The notes: generated by a model from the letters alone, not told the origin. Numbered from the stretch's first letter, positions 1-5,678 are shown. The stretch is 9,641 bases of DNA from Saprospiraceae bacterium UBA2365 (GCA_002344345.1 DDTL01000095.1:31295-40935); one strand, 5' to 3'. Numbers and translations are program-made.

Positions 1-2
1 AA

Positions 3-56
3 AGGATTTTCTCGCTTTCATCCTTTAGGATCGAGGCAAAAAAGTGAGAAAATCCT
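3..56. repeat. Nested inverted repeat (stem-loop)
   Basis: AGGATTTTCTCGCTTT (3-18) pairs with 41-56 over 16 positions, with one G-T wobble. The 22-nt loop contains a second small hairpin, ATCCT (20-24) against AGGAT (27-31). No T-tract follows on the + strand, so it is not a standard terminator. It lies between an unseen upstream gene and the terminator at 114-160. It may be the 3' UTR of that gene or an intergenic palindromic repeat; the window edge prevents a decision. Confidence 0.6.
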
Positions 57-76
57 GCTTATCTGCAGAATTAACT

Positions 77-95
77 TTAACCCTTGATTCGGATG
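77..95 (+). repeat. Short dispersed repeat, copy 1 (inverted partner at 9619-9637)
   Basis: TTAACCCTTGATTCGGATG here matches the reverse complement of 9619-9637 at 17 of 19 positions, including an exact 13-mer AACCCTTGATTCG. A shorter related piece (CAAGGGTTAA, opposite orientation) lies at 2451-2460. All three are intergenic, which suggests a small dispersed motif. Its function is unknown. Confidence 0.45.
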
Positions 96-113
96 CATAA
101 TAAAAGTATATTT

Positions 114-160
114 ATCCGGGCAAAAATGACTTAATAAGCGTATTTTTGCCCGGATTTTTT
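114..160 (+). terminator. Rho-independent terminator of an upstream gene outside the window
   Basis: ATCCGGGCAAAAAT (114-127) pairs perfectly over 14 bp with 142-155 around a 14-nt loop, and a run of T (155-160) follows directly. The end of the stem is GC-rich. It would terminate + strand transcription entering from the left and so separates that unit from the hydrolase gene at 181, whose ATG lies 20 nt further on. Confidence 0.85.
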
Positions 161-180
161 ATTTATTAGCTAATAATAAC

Positions 181-819
181 ATGGAAATTGCCAGATTTAT
201 TTTCAACGCATTTGCAGAAAACACCTATCTGTTATTTGATGAAACCAAAGAATGTGTCATCATTGACCCGGGATGTAATAACGAATTTGAGGAAAGTTCT
301 CTGATTAAATTCATCCGGAATCAGGGTTTGAAACCTGTAAAACTGATCAATACGCACTTTCACATCGATCACGTACTGGGCAACCACTTTATTTCTTCAC
401 AATTTCAGCTCATCCCGGAATTTCATGAAGAAGGTATGTTCTTTTTTGACAGACAAGAGGATATTGCGGATAAGTATGGCATGAATTACAATGGAAGTAA
501 AAAACCTGAGCAATTTTTATCCGAAGGGGACCTGATCAGGTTTGGCCATACAACTTTGAAGGTAATACATGTTCCCGGACATTCCAGAGACAGCATTTGT
601 CTTTACAACAACGATGATAAGATCCTTATTTCCGGCGATGTCCTGTTCCAGGGAAGTATTGGCCGAACAGACCTTCCGGGAGGAGATTACGACACCCTGA
701 TCGAAGGCATCAAAACCAAATTGTTCACTTTGGACGACAGTACCAGGGTATTCCCGGGTCATGGTGAATCCACCACGATCGGAGATGAAAAGGTCTACAA
801 TCCGTTTTTCAGGTATTGA
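181..819 (+). CDS. Metallo-beta-lactamase fold hydrolase (glyoxalase II-like)
   Basis: A 212-residue MBL-fold metallohydrolase. The binuclear metal site is complete: HxHxDH at residues 59-64 (H59, H61, D63, H64), then H134 in PGHS, D153 in SGD, and H194 in PGHGES. GRTDLPGGD at 161-169 is typical of the hydroxyacylglutathione-hydrolase/YcbL-like branch, which cleaves thioesters such as S-lactoylglutathione; the real substrate cannot be read from the sequence. There is no signal peptide, so it should be cytoplasmic. The ATG at 181 fits the usual N-terminus of this family (strand, then ENTYLL), and the leader is AT-rich without a Shine-Dalgarno site, as is normal in Bacteroidota. It converges on hypC with a 26-bp gap that holds only a short CCGGA/TCCGG palindrome at 821-831. 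No functional link to hydrogenase maturation is apparent. Confidence 0.93.
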   Translation: MEIARFIFNAFAENTYLLFDETKECVIIDPGCNNEFEESSLIKFIRNQGLKPVKLINTHFHIDHVLGNHFISSQFQLIPEFHEEGMFFFDRQEDIADKYGMNYNGSKKPEQFLSEGDLIRFGHTTLKVIHVPGHSRDSICLYNNDDKILISGDVLFQGSIGRTDLPGGDYDTLIEGIKTKLFTLDDSTRVFPGHGESTTIGDEKVYNPFFRY

Positions 820-845
820 TCCGGAGTCCGGGAGTTGAGAACATG

Positions 846-1124
846 TTATTTGTCAGGTGGCGCCATACCCGGTTCGCTGTCCTCCAGCTCCTCCAGTTCA
901 CCTATCTGCCGAAGCAGCTCAAAGGTTTTTTGGGCTTCTTCTTCATCCACTACATTCAGTGCTACGCCAACGTGCACCAAAACATAGTTGCCCAGTTCCA
1001 CTTCAGGTACCAATGATAGATTGACCTCTTTCACTACTCCGTCAAATGAGACTTTACCTGTTCGGAATACATCATCCACCTGCCCTCTGATCTCTATTAC
1101 TTTTCCCGGTATCGCTAAACACAT
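846..1124 (-). CDS. hypC: [NiFe]-hydrogenase maturation chaperone HypC
   Basis: A 92-residue protein that opens with MCLAIPG, the HypC/HupF signature. The Cys at position 2 is the residue that, in known HypC proteins, binds the Fe(CN)2CO unit with HypD and contacts the hydrogenase large-subunit precursor. The body is a small OB-like barrel (GKVSFDG, VPEVELGNYVLVHVG, residues 23-53), followed by an acidic helical tail with EEEAQKTFELLRQI. The length is normal for the family; the last 15 or so residues are acidic and proline-rich and probably disordered. It lies 32 bp downstream of hypB on the same strand, so the two are almost certainly co-transcribed, with hypC last. No hypD follows in the usual place: the next gene is a convergent, unrelated hydrolase. 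Confidence 0.96.
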   Translation of the reverse strand: MCLAIPGKVIEIRGQVDDVFRTGKVSFDGVVKEVNLSLVPEVELGNYVLVHVGVALNVVDEEEAQKTFELLRQIGELEELEDSEPGMAPPDK

Positions 1125-1156
1125 GATATTATATTTCTACGCTCAAAAATAGCTTA

Positions 1157-2014
1157 TTAATGAGCCATTTTGCTTCTTAAATAATCCAGCCACTCACTCA
1201 TTCCCTCACCAGTTGTTGCAGACAATTCGAAAAAGCGAAGATCAGGATTGACCCTCCTGGCATAATCCTTAGCCTTTCCCATATCAAATTTCACATAAGG
1301 CAGTAAATCCACTTTATTGATGATGCAGACTTTTGACCCGTGGAACATATCCGGATATTTGATCGGTTTGTCATCGCCTTCTGTCACACTGATGATGACA
1401 ACGCGCTCATTTTCACCGAGATCAAACAACGCCGGACAAACCAGGTTGCCCACATTTTCAATAAACAGGATGCCATCGGGTTTTGGCTGAAGCGTTTCAA
1501 CTGCACGGTGTATCATATCGCTGTCTAAGTGGCATCCGGTTCCTGTATTGATCTGCACCACAGGAACACCCGTTTTGTCGATCCGGTCAGCATCATGAAA
1601 AGTCTGCTGATCGCCTTCGATCACATAAAAGCCGATCTCATTTTTGAGTTGCTCCAATGTGGCTTCCAGCAGGCTGGTTTTTCCTGAACCCGGTGAACTC
1701 ACGAGGTTCATTGCGAATATATTCCTTCCGAGAAAAAATCCTCTGTTGCGCTCAGCCAGCAGCTTATTGCGGCTGAGGATCTGACTTTCCACATCTATCT
1801 TGTGCGTGTGGGTATGACTGTGTTCGTGATCGTGTTCGTGATCATGGTCGTGATCATGGTCATGATCATGATCATGCGGGTGTGTATGTTCATGGCTGTG
1901 GCTGTGACCATGTCCGTGACTATGTACATGCTCATGAGTGATTTCAACGAGTTGGCCGCCCGGTTTTTGAATGGTGACTTTATTGCCTTCACCACATCCG
2001 CAAGTGTCGCACAT
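1157..2014 (-). CDS. hypB: Hydrogenase nickel incorporation GTPase HypB, His-rich form
   Basis: A 285-residue GTPase that, with HypA, delivers Ni to the [NiFe]-hydrogenase large subunit. The N-terminus MCDTCGCG carries the CxxCGC high-affinity Ni site (C2, C5, C7). Residues 27-71 form a tract in which every second residue is His (23 His in total), the nickel-storage type seen in some HypB proteins. The G domain follows: P-loop GSGKT (109-113), EGD (133-135), the metal-binding pair C161-H162 in GTGCHL, C193 in NLVCP, and the guanine-specificity motif NKVD (233-236). The family is complete at both ends. The start at 2014 is fixed by the MCDTCGC motif. It is followed after 32 bp by hypC. Upstream lies a 615-bp repeat-rich gap instead of hypA, which is the usual neighbour. 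Confidence 0.97.
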   Translation of the reverse strand: MCDTCGCGEGNKVTIQKPGGQLVEITHEHVHSHGHGHSHSHEHTHPHDHDHDHDHDHDHEHDHEHSHTHTHKIDVESQILSRNKLLAERNRGFFLGRNIFAMNLVSSPGSGKTSLLEATLEQLKNEIGFYVIEGDQQTFHDADRIDKTGVPVVQINTGTGCHLDSDMIHRAVETLQPKPDGILFIENVGNLVCPALFDLGENERVVIISVTEGDDKPIKYPDMFHGSKVCIINKVDLLPYVKFDMGKAKDYARRVNPDLRFFELSATTGEGMSEWLDYLRSKMAH

Positions 2015-2036
2015 AAGTTTATTTTTTAATGAATTG

Positions 2037-2044
2037 CAAAAATA
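2037..2044 (-). promoter_or_regulatory. Candidate Bacteroidota -7 box for hypB-hypC
   Basis: The minus strand reads TATTTTTG, which fits TAnnTTTG, starting 30 nt before the hypB ATG. Transcription would begin roughly 15-20 nt before the start codon. I do not find a good -33 TTTG at the expected distance, so this is only a candidate. If it is correct, hypB-hypC has its own promoter and does not depend on read-through from hypA 5 kb away. Confidence 0.35.
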
Positions 2045-2194
2045 AGGAAATAACTCAATTCATGAAGCGTAACACCTGATGATAAATGAAAGTTTTGGAT
2101 CAGGCGCTTAAAAATTGAATTCGTCTATTTTTTGGCATAAAATAGAAGAAATTTAATTCAGAATTAAATCTTCATTGAATATCGATCAAGGATT

Positions 2195-2243
2195 AACGAT
2201 TTATGATTTTAGAAGTATTGGACTTCTTAAATCAAAAATCGTT
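2195..2243. repeat. 22-bp-stem inverted repeat
   Basis: The arms 2195-2216 and 2222-2243 pair at 20 of 22 positions (one A-A and one T-T mismatch) around a 5-nt loop, ATTGG. The stem is AT-rich, and neither strand shows a T-tract directly after it, so a terminator is unlikely. It sits about 180 bp upstream of hypB. It resembles an intergenic palindromic element or an RNA hairpin in a long hypB leader; the role is unknown. Confidence 0.65.
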
Positions 2244-2250
2244 GATCAGA

Positions 2251-2338
2251 GCCTGCCCGTATGAGCTTGCACGTATGGGGCCTGCCCGTATGAGCTTGCC
2301 CGTATGGGGCCTGCCCGTATGGGGCCTGCCCGTAAGGG
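2251..2338. repeat. GC-rich tandem array, six units of 14-15 bp
   Basis: The units are variants of GCCTGCCCGTATGGG. The array starts as two 29-bp double units (GCCTGCCCGTATGA followed by GCTTGC-CGTATGGG) and then has two 15-bp units, the last one changed to CCCGTAAGGG. Each unit contains CCC-GTAT-GGG or a near version and can fold into a mini-hairpin. The array stands out as GC-rich within AT-rich DNA. Slippage during replication is the likely origin. It is intergenic, so there is no reading-frame effect. Confidence 0.85.
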
Positions 2339-2410
2339 TTCTTAAATCAGATTCCTCATTGGTTCTGGCTCGTCCAGGTTAAGAAGATAATTCGTAATTG
2401 TTTAGCTCAA

Positions 2411-2441
2411 TAGTCTATTAGACTTTAGTCTATTAGCTAAT
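2411..2441. repeat. Near-palindromic AGTCTATTAG repeat
   Basis: AGTCTATTAGACT (2412-2424) is a near-perfect palindrome and is followed at once by AGTCTATTAGCTAAT (2427-2441), which repeats its first ten bases. Similar words (GACTAACAG, GCTAACAGACTAATGAGCTAA) recur around 2522-2551, and AGCTAAT also appears at 168-174. These look like degenerate intergenic repeats. Confidence 0.4.
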
Positions 2442-2629
2442 GAATCATACCAAGGGTTAAAACCTCTGATTCCAGGACAAATTTGCTGTCTTTTGTTCAA
2501 TGTAGACCCTCACTCCCAAGAGACTAACAGGCTAACAGACTAATGAGCTAACCACCTGAATTCCTACGATAATTCAATATTTGAAACCAAAAGAAGCACA
2601 GCTATGTGACCTGAATTTTTTTCTCCCAC

Positions 2630-3799
2630 TTAGTAATTCAATCCAAATGTCCATAATGGAATTACATTCAGATACCCGTATTCAATATCATCTTTTACCA
2701 GAAATGATTTGCCGGCTTTCCCGATTTGATTTTGCCCTTTATGCTTTCCAACTAATTCAAAATTGTAATGATAGATGACAAAATCAGCTTCATCGGACGA
2801 TATTACTTCATTTTTTAATCGCATTTGATTAAAGAAGAAAGTTTCGTGGATGTTCCCGATATTTGATTGCTCTCCACCCAGATGATAAATTATATTCGTA
2901 TTATCCAGATACACTTTTTCAACTTTTCCCGGACCTCGAATTCCTTTTGCTCTATGGCGCAATTGACTGATGAGTCCGGCTTTTTCCATAAATGAAAAAT
3001 AATCGTTTAAGGAGTTTCGACTGACACTTATCCTTTCAGAAATTTTGGAAAAATTAGGTTTAAACGGAACGCTTTCAGCGATAATCGAAATTAAACGTTT
3101 CAATTTACGGCTGGTACCCACATTTAGATTGGCATATTGCGGAATATCAGTTTCCAGTGTTTGTACAATGATCTGACCAAGGCGTAAATCCAATTCATTT
3201 TCCAATCCGAACGGATAGTAACCGCGTTTCAAATAGTCATTAAATAAAGGTAAAGGATGTGCAAGGCCTGTTAATTTCACATCGTTATGGATTATTTGTT
3301 CCCACGAATAAACTTCAAAATCAAAATTATGAAATAGTTTTAAATATTCCCTGAATGAAAGTCCATGCAATTTATAAACTATTGCACGACGACTCAAATC
3401 AGCAGAACCTTTGAGAATATCAAGTACTGAAGAACCGGCAAAAACAATTTTTAAGGCAGGGAATGAATCATAAATATTCTTCAATTCTCTGGACCAGTCT
3501 TCATACTTGTGAATTTCATCAATGAACAAATACTCACCGGCATTTTTGTAAAACTCTTCCGCTAAATCAACCAGTTTGTTTTCACCAAAATAAAGATCAT
3601 CCGCCGAGACATACAGGGCTTTTTTGCCTTCCAGATTTTCTTTAATGTATTGCAAAATCAAAGTGGTTTTACCGACACCACGAGGACCGGTTATCCCGAT
3701 CATCTGACTGTTCCAGTCGACTTTATTGTATAAATACCGCTTAAAGTCTGTAGTCGTATTTTGCAAAAGTGTTTCAAATTTCTGATATAATGATTTCAT
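2630..3799 (-). CDS. AAA_14/DUF4143-type ATP-binding protein
   Basis: A 389-residue P-loop ATPase of the accessory family common in Bacteroidota and archaea. Walker A is GPRGVGKT (residues 38-45), Walker B is YLFIDEIH (90-97), a sensor-like FAGSS lies at 120-124, and a basic SRRA pair (136-139) could be an arginine finger. A winged-helix-like segment (about 235-285, with SVSRNSLNDYFSFMEKAGLI) leads into the C-terminal DUF4143 domain, which ends in the family's usual DDIEYGY...IPLWTFGLNY. The length and both ends look complete. The cellular role of this family is not established; members behave as mobile, patchy genes. The gene is visibly more AT-rich than the hyp genes and mtaB. It is transcribed alone, from a promoter overlapped by an inverted repeat, which suggests self-regulation. 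No toxin or nuclease partner is adjacent. Confidence 0.9.
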   Translation of the reverse strand: MKSLYQKFETLLQNTTTDFKRYLYNKVDWNSQMIGITGPRGVGKTTLILQYIKENLEGKKALYVSADDLYFGENKLVDLAEEFYKNAGEYLFIDEIHKYEDWSRELKNIYDSFPALKIVFAGSSVLDILKGSADLSRRAIVYKLHGLSFREYLKLFHNFDFEVYSWEQIIHNDVKLTGLAHPLPLFNDYLKRGYYPFGLENELDLRLGQIIVQTLETDIPQYANLNVGTSRKLKRLISIIAESVPFKPNFSKISERISVSRNSLNDYFSFMEKAGLISQLRHRAKGIRGPGKVEKVYLDNTNIIYHLGGEQSNIGNIHETFFFNQMRLKNEVISSDEADFVIYHYNFELVGKHKGQNQIGKAGKSFLVKDDIEYGYLNVIPLWTFGLNY

Positions 3800-3823
3800 T
3801 GCGCAGAGATACTTTCTGGTAAA

Positions 3824-3884
3824 ATTATACTATTTGCACAACAAATTCAACAATAATTATCATATTTGTTCATTTTGTTGTGCA
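3824..3884 (-). promoter_or_regulatory. ATPase gene promoter with overlapping operator-like inverted repeat
   Basis: On the minus strand TTGTTG (3848-3853) and TATAAT (3824-3829) are separated by 18 nt and sit 25 nt before the ATPase start. A perfect 11-bp inverted repeat, TGCACAACAAA (3835-3845) and TTTGTTGTGCA (3874-3884), has one arm inside the -35/-10 spacer and the other just upstream of -35. This geometry suits a dimeric repressor. No DNA-binding regulator gene is adjacent, so the ATPase itself, which has a winged-helix-like segment, or a distant factor would have to bind. Confidence 0.5.
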
Positions 3885-3910
3885 TTATGATATGATTTTC
3901 CCGGAACTTA

Positions 3911-4140
3911 AAGATATACACCCTATGTTTTGTTTGTGTACAGAAAAAATAAAGATTTTCTTTTAGCAAAGAATTATAGTATAAATATCTTTTTTTTTAA
4001 AATAAACCCGATATGACTGGCTCAACCTATCTCAACATTTTGTTCGATTGTTTCAAATGTTGACATTCATCGTCAGTATTCAATAATTCATTAGTCTTAT
4101 CCACTAATGTCCATCTAAAAAAAGTAAACAGGGTAATAGA
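3911..4140. repeat. Diverged repeat element, copy A
   Basis: Three blocks are shared in order and spacing with copy B (4263-4497): ATACACCCTAT (3916-3926), a 31-bp block at 4000-4030 containing ATATGACTGGCT (29 of 31 identical), and 4093-4135 containing TATCCACTAAT and ending CAGGGTA (about 34 of 43 identical). The ends are weakly inverted (ACACCCTAT at the left, CAGGGTA at the right). No protein is encoded. Its right end touches the stop codon of the hypA remnant. It may be a non-autonomous (MITE-like) element or one half of an old tandem duplication. Confidence 0.6.
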
Positions 4141-4263
4141 TCACTCCTTCAAAATCTCCATGGATTTAACATTGAGTTCTTTTCCCTGGATGATATCTTT
4201 ATAATAACTTCCGCATTTCGGACATTTTATTGCATAATTGACGATAACTTTTTCCGAATTCAC
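4141..4263 (-). pseudogene. hypA: hypA 3' remnant (C-terminal zinc-finger end)
   Basis: Positions 4141-4224 match the 3' end of intact hypA (7153-7236) at 80 of 84 bases. In frame this encodes the second zinc knuckle CPKCG and the rest of HypA to the stop, 27 residues identical to residues 89-115 of the intact protein. All four base differences are third-position and synonymous. Upstream of CPKCG the similarity stops abruptly, although the frame stays open to a TAA at 4285-4287. The MHE nickel-binding N-terminus and the first CxxC are absent, so it cannot work as HypA. A GTG at 4263 would give a 40-residue peptide, but nothing shows it is expressed. It lies between repeat copies A and B. Confidence 0.85.
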
Positions 4264-4497
4264 AGAAATACACCCTATACTTTGTTAAATGTTGAGAAAA
4301 ATATAAAATATATTTTGATCAATGAAAAATAGTCAGTATATTTACTCTCTGAAAATAAACCCAATATGACTGGCTTAACCTATATCATCAGATCATCAGA
4401 TCATCAGATCATCAGATCATCAGATCATCAGATCATCAGATTGTTCCACCAGTCATATCCACTAATAACCAATTAAAAAATATATGCAGGGTATTTC
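4263..4497. repeat. Diverged repeat element, copy B, with terminal inverted repeats
   Basis: It carries the same three blocks as copy A: ATACACCCTAT (4268-4278), the 31-bp block (4353-4383) and 4451-4493. The ends are imperfect inverted repeats: GAAATACACCCTATAC at the left against the reverse complement of TATGCAGGGTATTTCC at the right. Inside, ATATGACTGG (4364-4373) and CCAGTCATAT (4449-4458) form a perfect 10-bp inverted repeat whose loop is filled by the 8-bp tandem array. No coding capacity. A MITE-like element is the best guess; no clear target duplication could be identified. Confidence 0.55.
4384..4439. repeat. Microsatellite (ATCATCAG)x7
   Basis: Seven perfect copies of the 8-bp unit ATCATCAG, found only in copy B of the repeat element. 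The array lies exactly between the arms of the 10-bp internal inverted repeat. Perfect identity of all units implies a recent expansion. The unit contains GATC, giving six evenly spaced GATC sites. Confidence 0.95.
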
Positions 4498-4525
4498 CTA
4501 AGTTCGCTTACGGGATACCCTTTTT
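4488..4525 (+). terminator. Terminator-like hairpin with TTCG tetraloop
   Basis: AGGGTAT (4488-4494) pairs with ATACCCT (4515-4521). The stem continues through two G-T pairs, one C-G pair and one C-C mismatch to TAAG/CTTA, closed by a TTCG loop (4503-4506). Four further T residues follow the stem (4522-4525). It overlaps the right end of repeat copy B, so the element may carry its own terminator. The A-rich left side would let it work on the other strand too. Confidence 0.6.
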
Positions 4526-4784
4526 AATACGGGGTGACGAACGCAAAATCCATGATTTAAAGGATCAGAATGCCGTTAAGCGGCAGTTTTTTAATAAGTA
4601 TCGCGTGATTATAAAGCCTTTGTTTATCCCGATGTTCTTAAACCATGTAGCTTTATGAAGATCCATTCACAAGGAAAAAGTCCGGTTTGCCAGCTTTCAC
4701 CCTTTATCGATACTGGCGGGGGAATCATTCCGAAATCACCCGCTTTCAATGATGGAAGTAGGAGTAATGAATTAATTTTTAAAA
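4500..4784 (+). other. 285-bp hairpin-rich stretch upstream of the lipoprotein gene, possibly a decayed gene
   Basis: No intact gene. After the hairpin at 4488-4525 come TGCCG-TTAAG-CGGCA (4571-4585) followed by a T-run, GCCAG/CTGGC (4689-4693 with 4713-4717) and ATCATT/AATGAT around 4723-4753. One + frame is open from 4359 to a TGA at 4656-4658 and again from 4659 to a TAA at 4773-4775, in the same frame as the lipoprotein gene. Its codons look coding-like from about 4530, and the base composition is richer in GC than the gene that follows. It may be a gene remnant or a structured leader; I recognise no family. Confidence 0.35.
4571..4592 (+). terminator. Short terminator-like hairpin
   Basis: TGCCG (4571-4575) and CGGCA (4581-4585) form a 5-bp stem with loop TTAAG, followed by GTTTTTT (4586-4592). 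The stem is short but GC-rich and the T-tract is good. With the hairpin at 4488-4525 it would insulate the lipoprotein gene from transcription coming from the repeat region. Confidence 0.45.
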
Positions 4785-5567
4785 ATGAAAAATAATATTT
4801 GCTTTATTGTTTTAATGATTTTTCTTACAATCTTATCATGTAATAAAGATGAAACACTTACTATCAGTCCTTTAAAGGAAACGACCAAAAATGCAGTGGT
4901 GTGCAATCCTGATCAAGTAATTAATAATGTTGTAGAACAGCTTTCTGGAGAAGGATTTATTATTAAGTATTACCTCGACAATGTCGAAGTATCCGGTATT
5001 ACGCTGGATAATAACAATGATAACTGGATTCTCTGGCTTGGAAAACTTGATGAAAACTCAAATGAAGTGCTTGAAATCAGAAAATTCACAACTAAAAATG
5101 ATTATTTGACTTATGGAGAATCATTGTCAATTCCTGTTACTAAAAGTGTTGAATTTACAGATGCTATGAGAGAGTATGTCAGCACAAATAATATCGTTGA
5201 ACAATTCGAAACTTATGGTACAGTTCCAGCATCTTATTATGAGTTTGAAACTTTAACATACAACAGGTATTTTAATTCAAATGGCGGAAACCGAAATATC
5301 TGGGTTGGATTATATGATCATTGTGGGCCTGCGGGTGAAGGTAATAGTTACATAGCAATGCTTAAAACTTATCCATTTATGCCTCCATCCTGGAATAACA
5401 GAGTTTCTCAGGTTGAAATAGTCGGTATTTATGCAGGAGTTTCAATTTTTGATAAAACCTTTTATAGAGTATATTTAGGTACTGTTTGGGGTACTGGGTT
5501 TAATAGAAAGTGCCTGGAGGGTACTACTTTGGACAATAAAATGTCATCTGGTTTTCAGGTACTTTAA
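4785..5567 (+). CDS. Putative lipoprotein, possible beta/gamma-crystallin-like C-terminus
   Basis: A 260-residue secreted lipoprotein of unknown function. A short basic start (MKN) and hydrophobic stretch (5-18) end in ILSC, with lipobox Cys 19; the following NKD makes membrane anchoring likely. The mature part is polar and rich in Asn, Tyr and Thr. Residues 170-230 contain IWVGLYDHCG...SYIAMLKTYPF, then SWNNRVSQVEI (202-212) and a strand-rich GIYAGVSIFDKTFY (214-227). The N-N-x-V-S pattern before a strand pair recalls the D/N-D/N-x-x-S Ca-binding motif of beta/gamma-crystallins, but only one weak copy is visible, so this is tentative. C40, C180 and C243 could form a disulfide. The ATG follows an A-rich leader. 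A strong terminator follows the stop. The codon use is AT-rich, unlike the hyp genes. I recognise no named family. Confidence 0.8.
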   Translation: MKNNICFIVLMIFLTILSCNKDETLTISPLKETTKNAVVCNPDQVINNVVEQLSGEGFIIKYYLDNVEVSGITLDNNNDNWILWLGKLDENSNEVLEIRKFTTKNDYLTYGESLSIPVTKSVEFTDAMREYVSTNNIVEQFETYGTVPASYYEFETLTYNRYFNSNGGNRNIWVGLYDHCGPAGEGNSYIAMLKTYPFMPPSWNNRVSQVEIVGIYAGVSIFDKTFYRVYLGTVWGTGFNRKCLEGTTLDNKMSSGFQVL

Positions 5568-5568
5568 C

Positions 5569-5600
5569 TTAAAAGGGGACATGAAAATGTCCCCTTTTAA
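5569..5600. terminator. Perfect rho-independent terminator after the lipoprotein gene
   Basis: TTAAAAGGGGACAT (5569-5582) pairs with 5587-5600 without mismatch around a GAAA tetraloop. The stem ends in TTTT on one strand and is flanked by A/T on both, so it should work in both directions. It starts 2 nt after the lipoprotein stop, so the downstream beta-barrel gene probably has its own promoter. Confidence 0.92.
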
Positions 5601-5678
5601 TTAAAATGAAGTCTGAAATAATTAAAAAAGATCAATAATTAAGTTAATTTGATAATAAATTTTGTAAAATCAATATAT

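Larger units (their letters stand above)
2015..2629. other. 615-bp gene-free spacer between hypB and the ATPase gene
   Basis: I see no credible gene on either strand. The spacer holds the candidate hypB promoter (2037-2044), a long inverted repeat (2195-2243), a GC-rich tandem array (2251-2338), and low-complexity near-repeats built on AGTCTATTAG and GACTAACAG words (2411-2441 and 2520-2552). An 11-bp direct repeat, TTCTTAAATCA, flanks the GC-rich array (2224-2234 and 2339-2349). The density of repeats suggests a site of repeated insertion and slippage next to the hyp genes. Confidence 0.6.

Noticed and set aside
1802..2029. Plus-strand ORF opposite hypB with Met/Val/Ile-rich sequence
   Set aside because: It is the antisense reading of the His-Asp codon repeat of hypB (CAT/GAT read as ATG/ATC); the hydrophobic look is an artefact.
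2251..2338. CRISPR array
   Set aside because: The units are directly adjacent without unique spacers, and no cas gene is present; this is a simple tandem repeat.
4364..4508. attC-like recombination site (GCTTAAC fits RYYYAAC; GCTCAAC in copy A)
   Set aside because: No matching GTTRRRY core lies at the right distance in either copy, and there is no integrase gene in the window.
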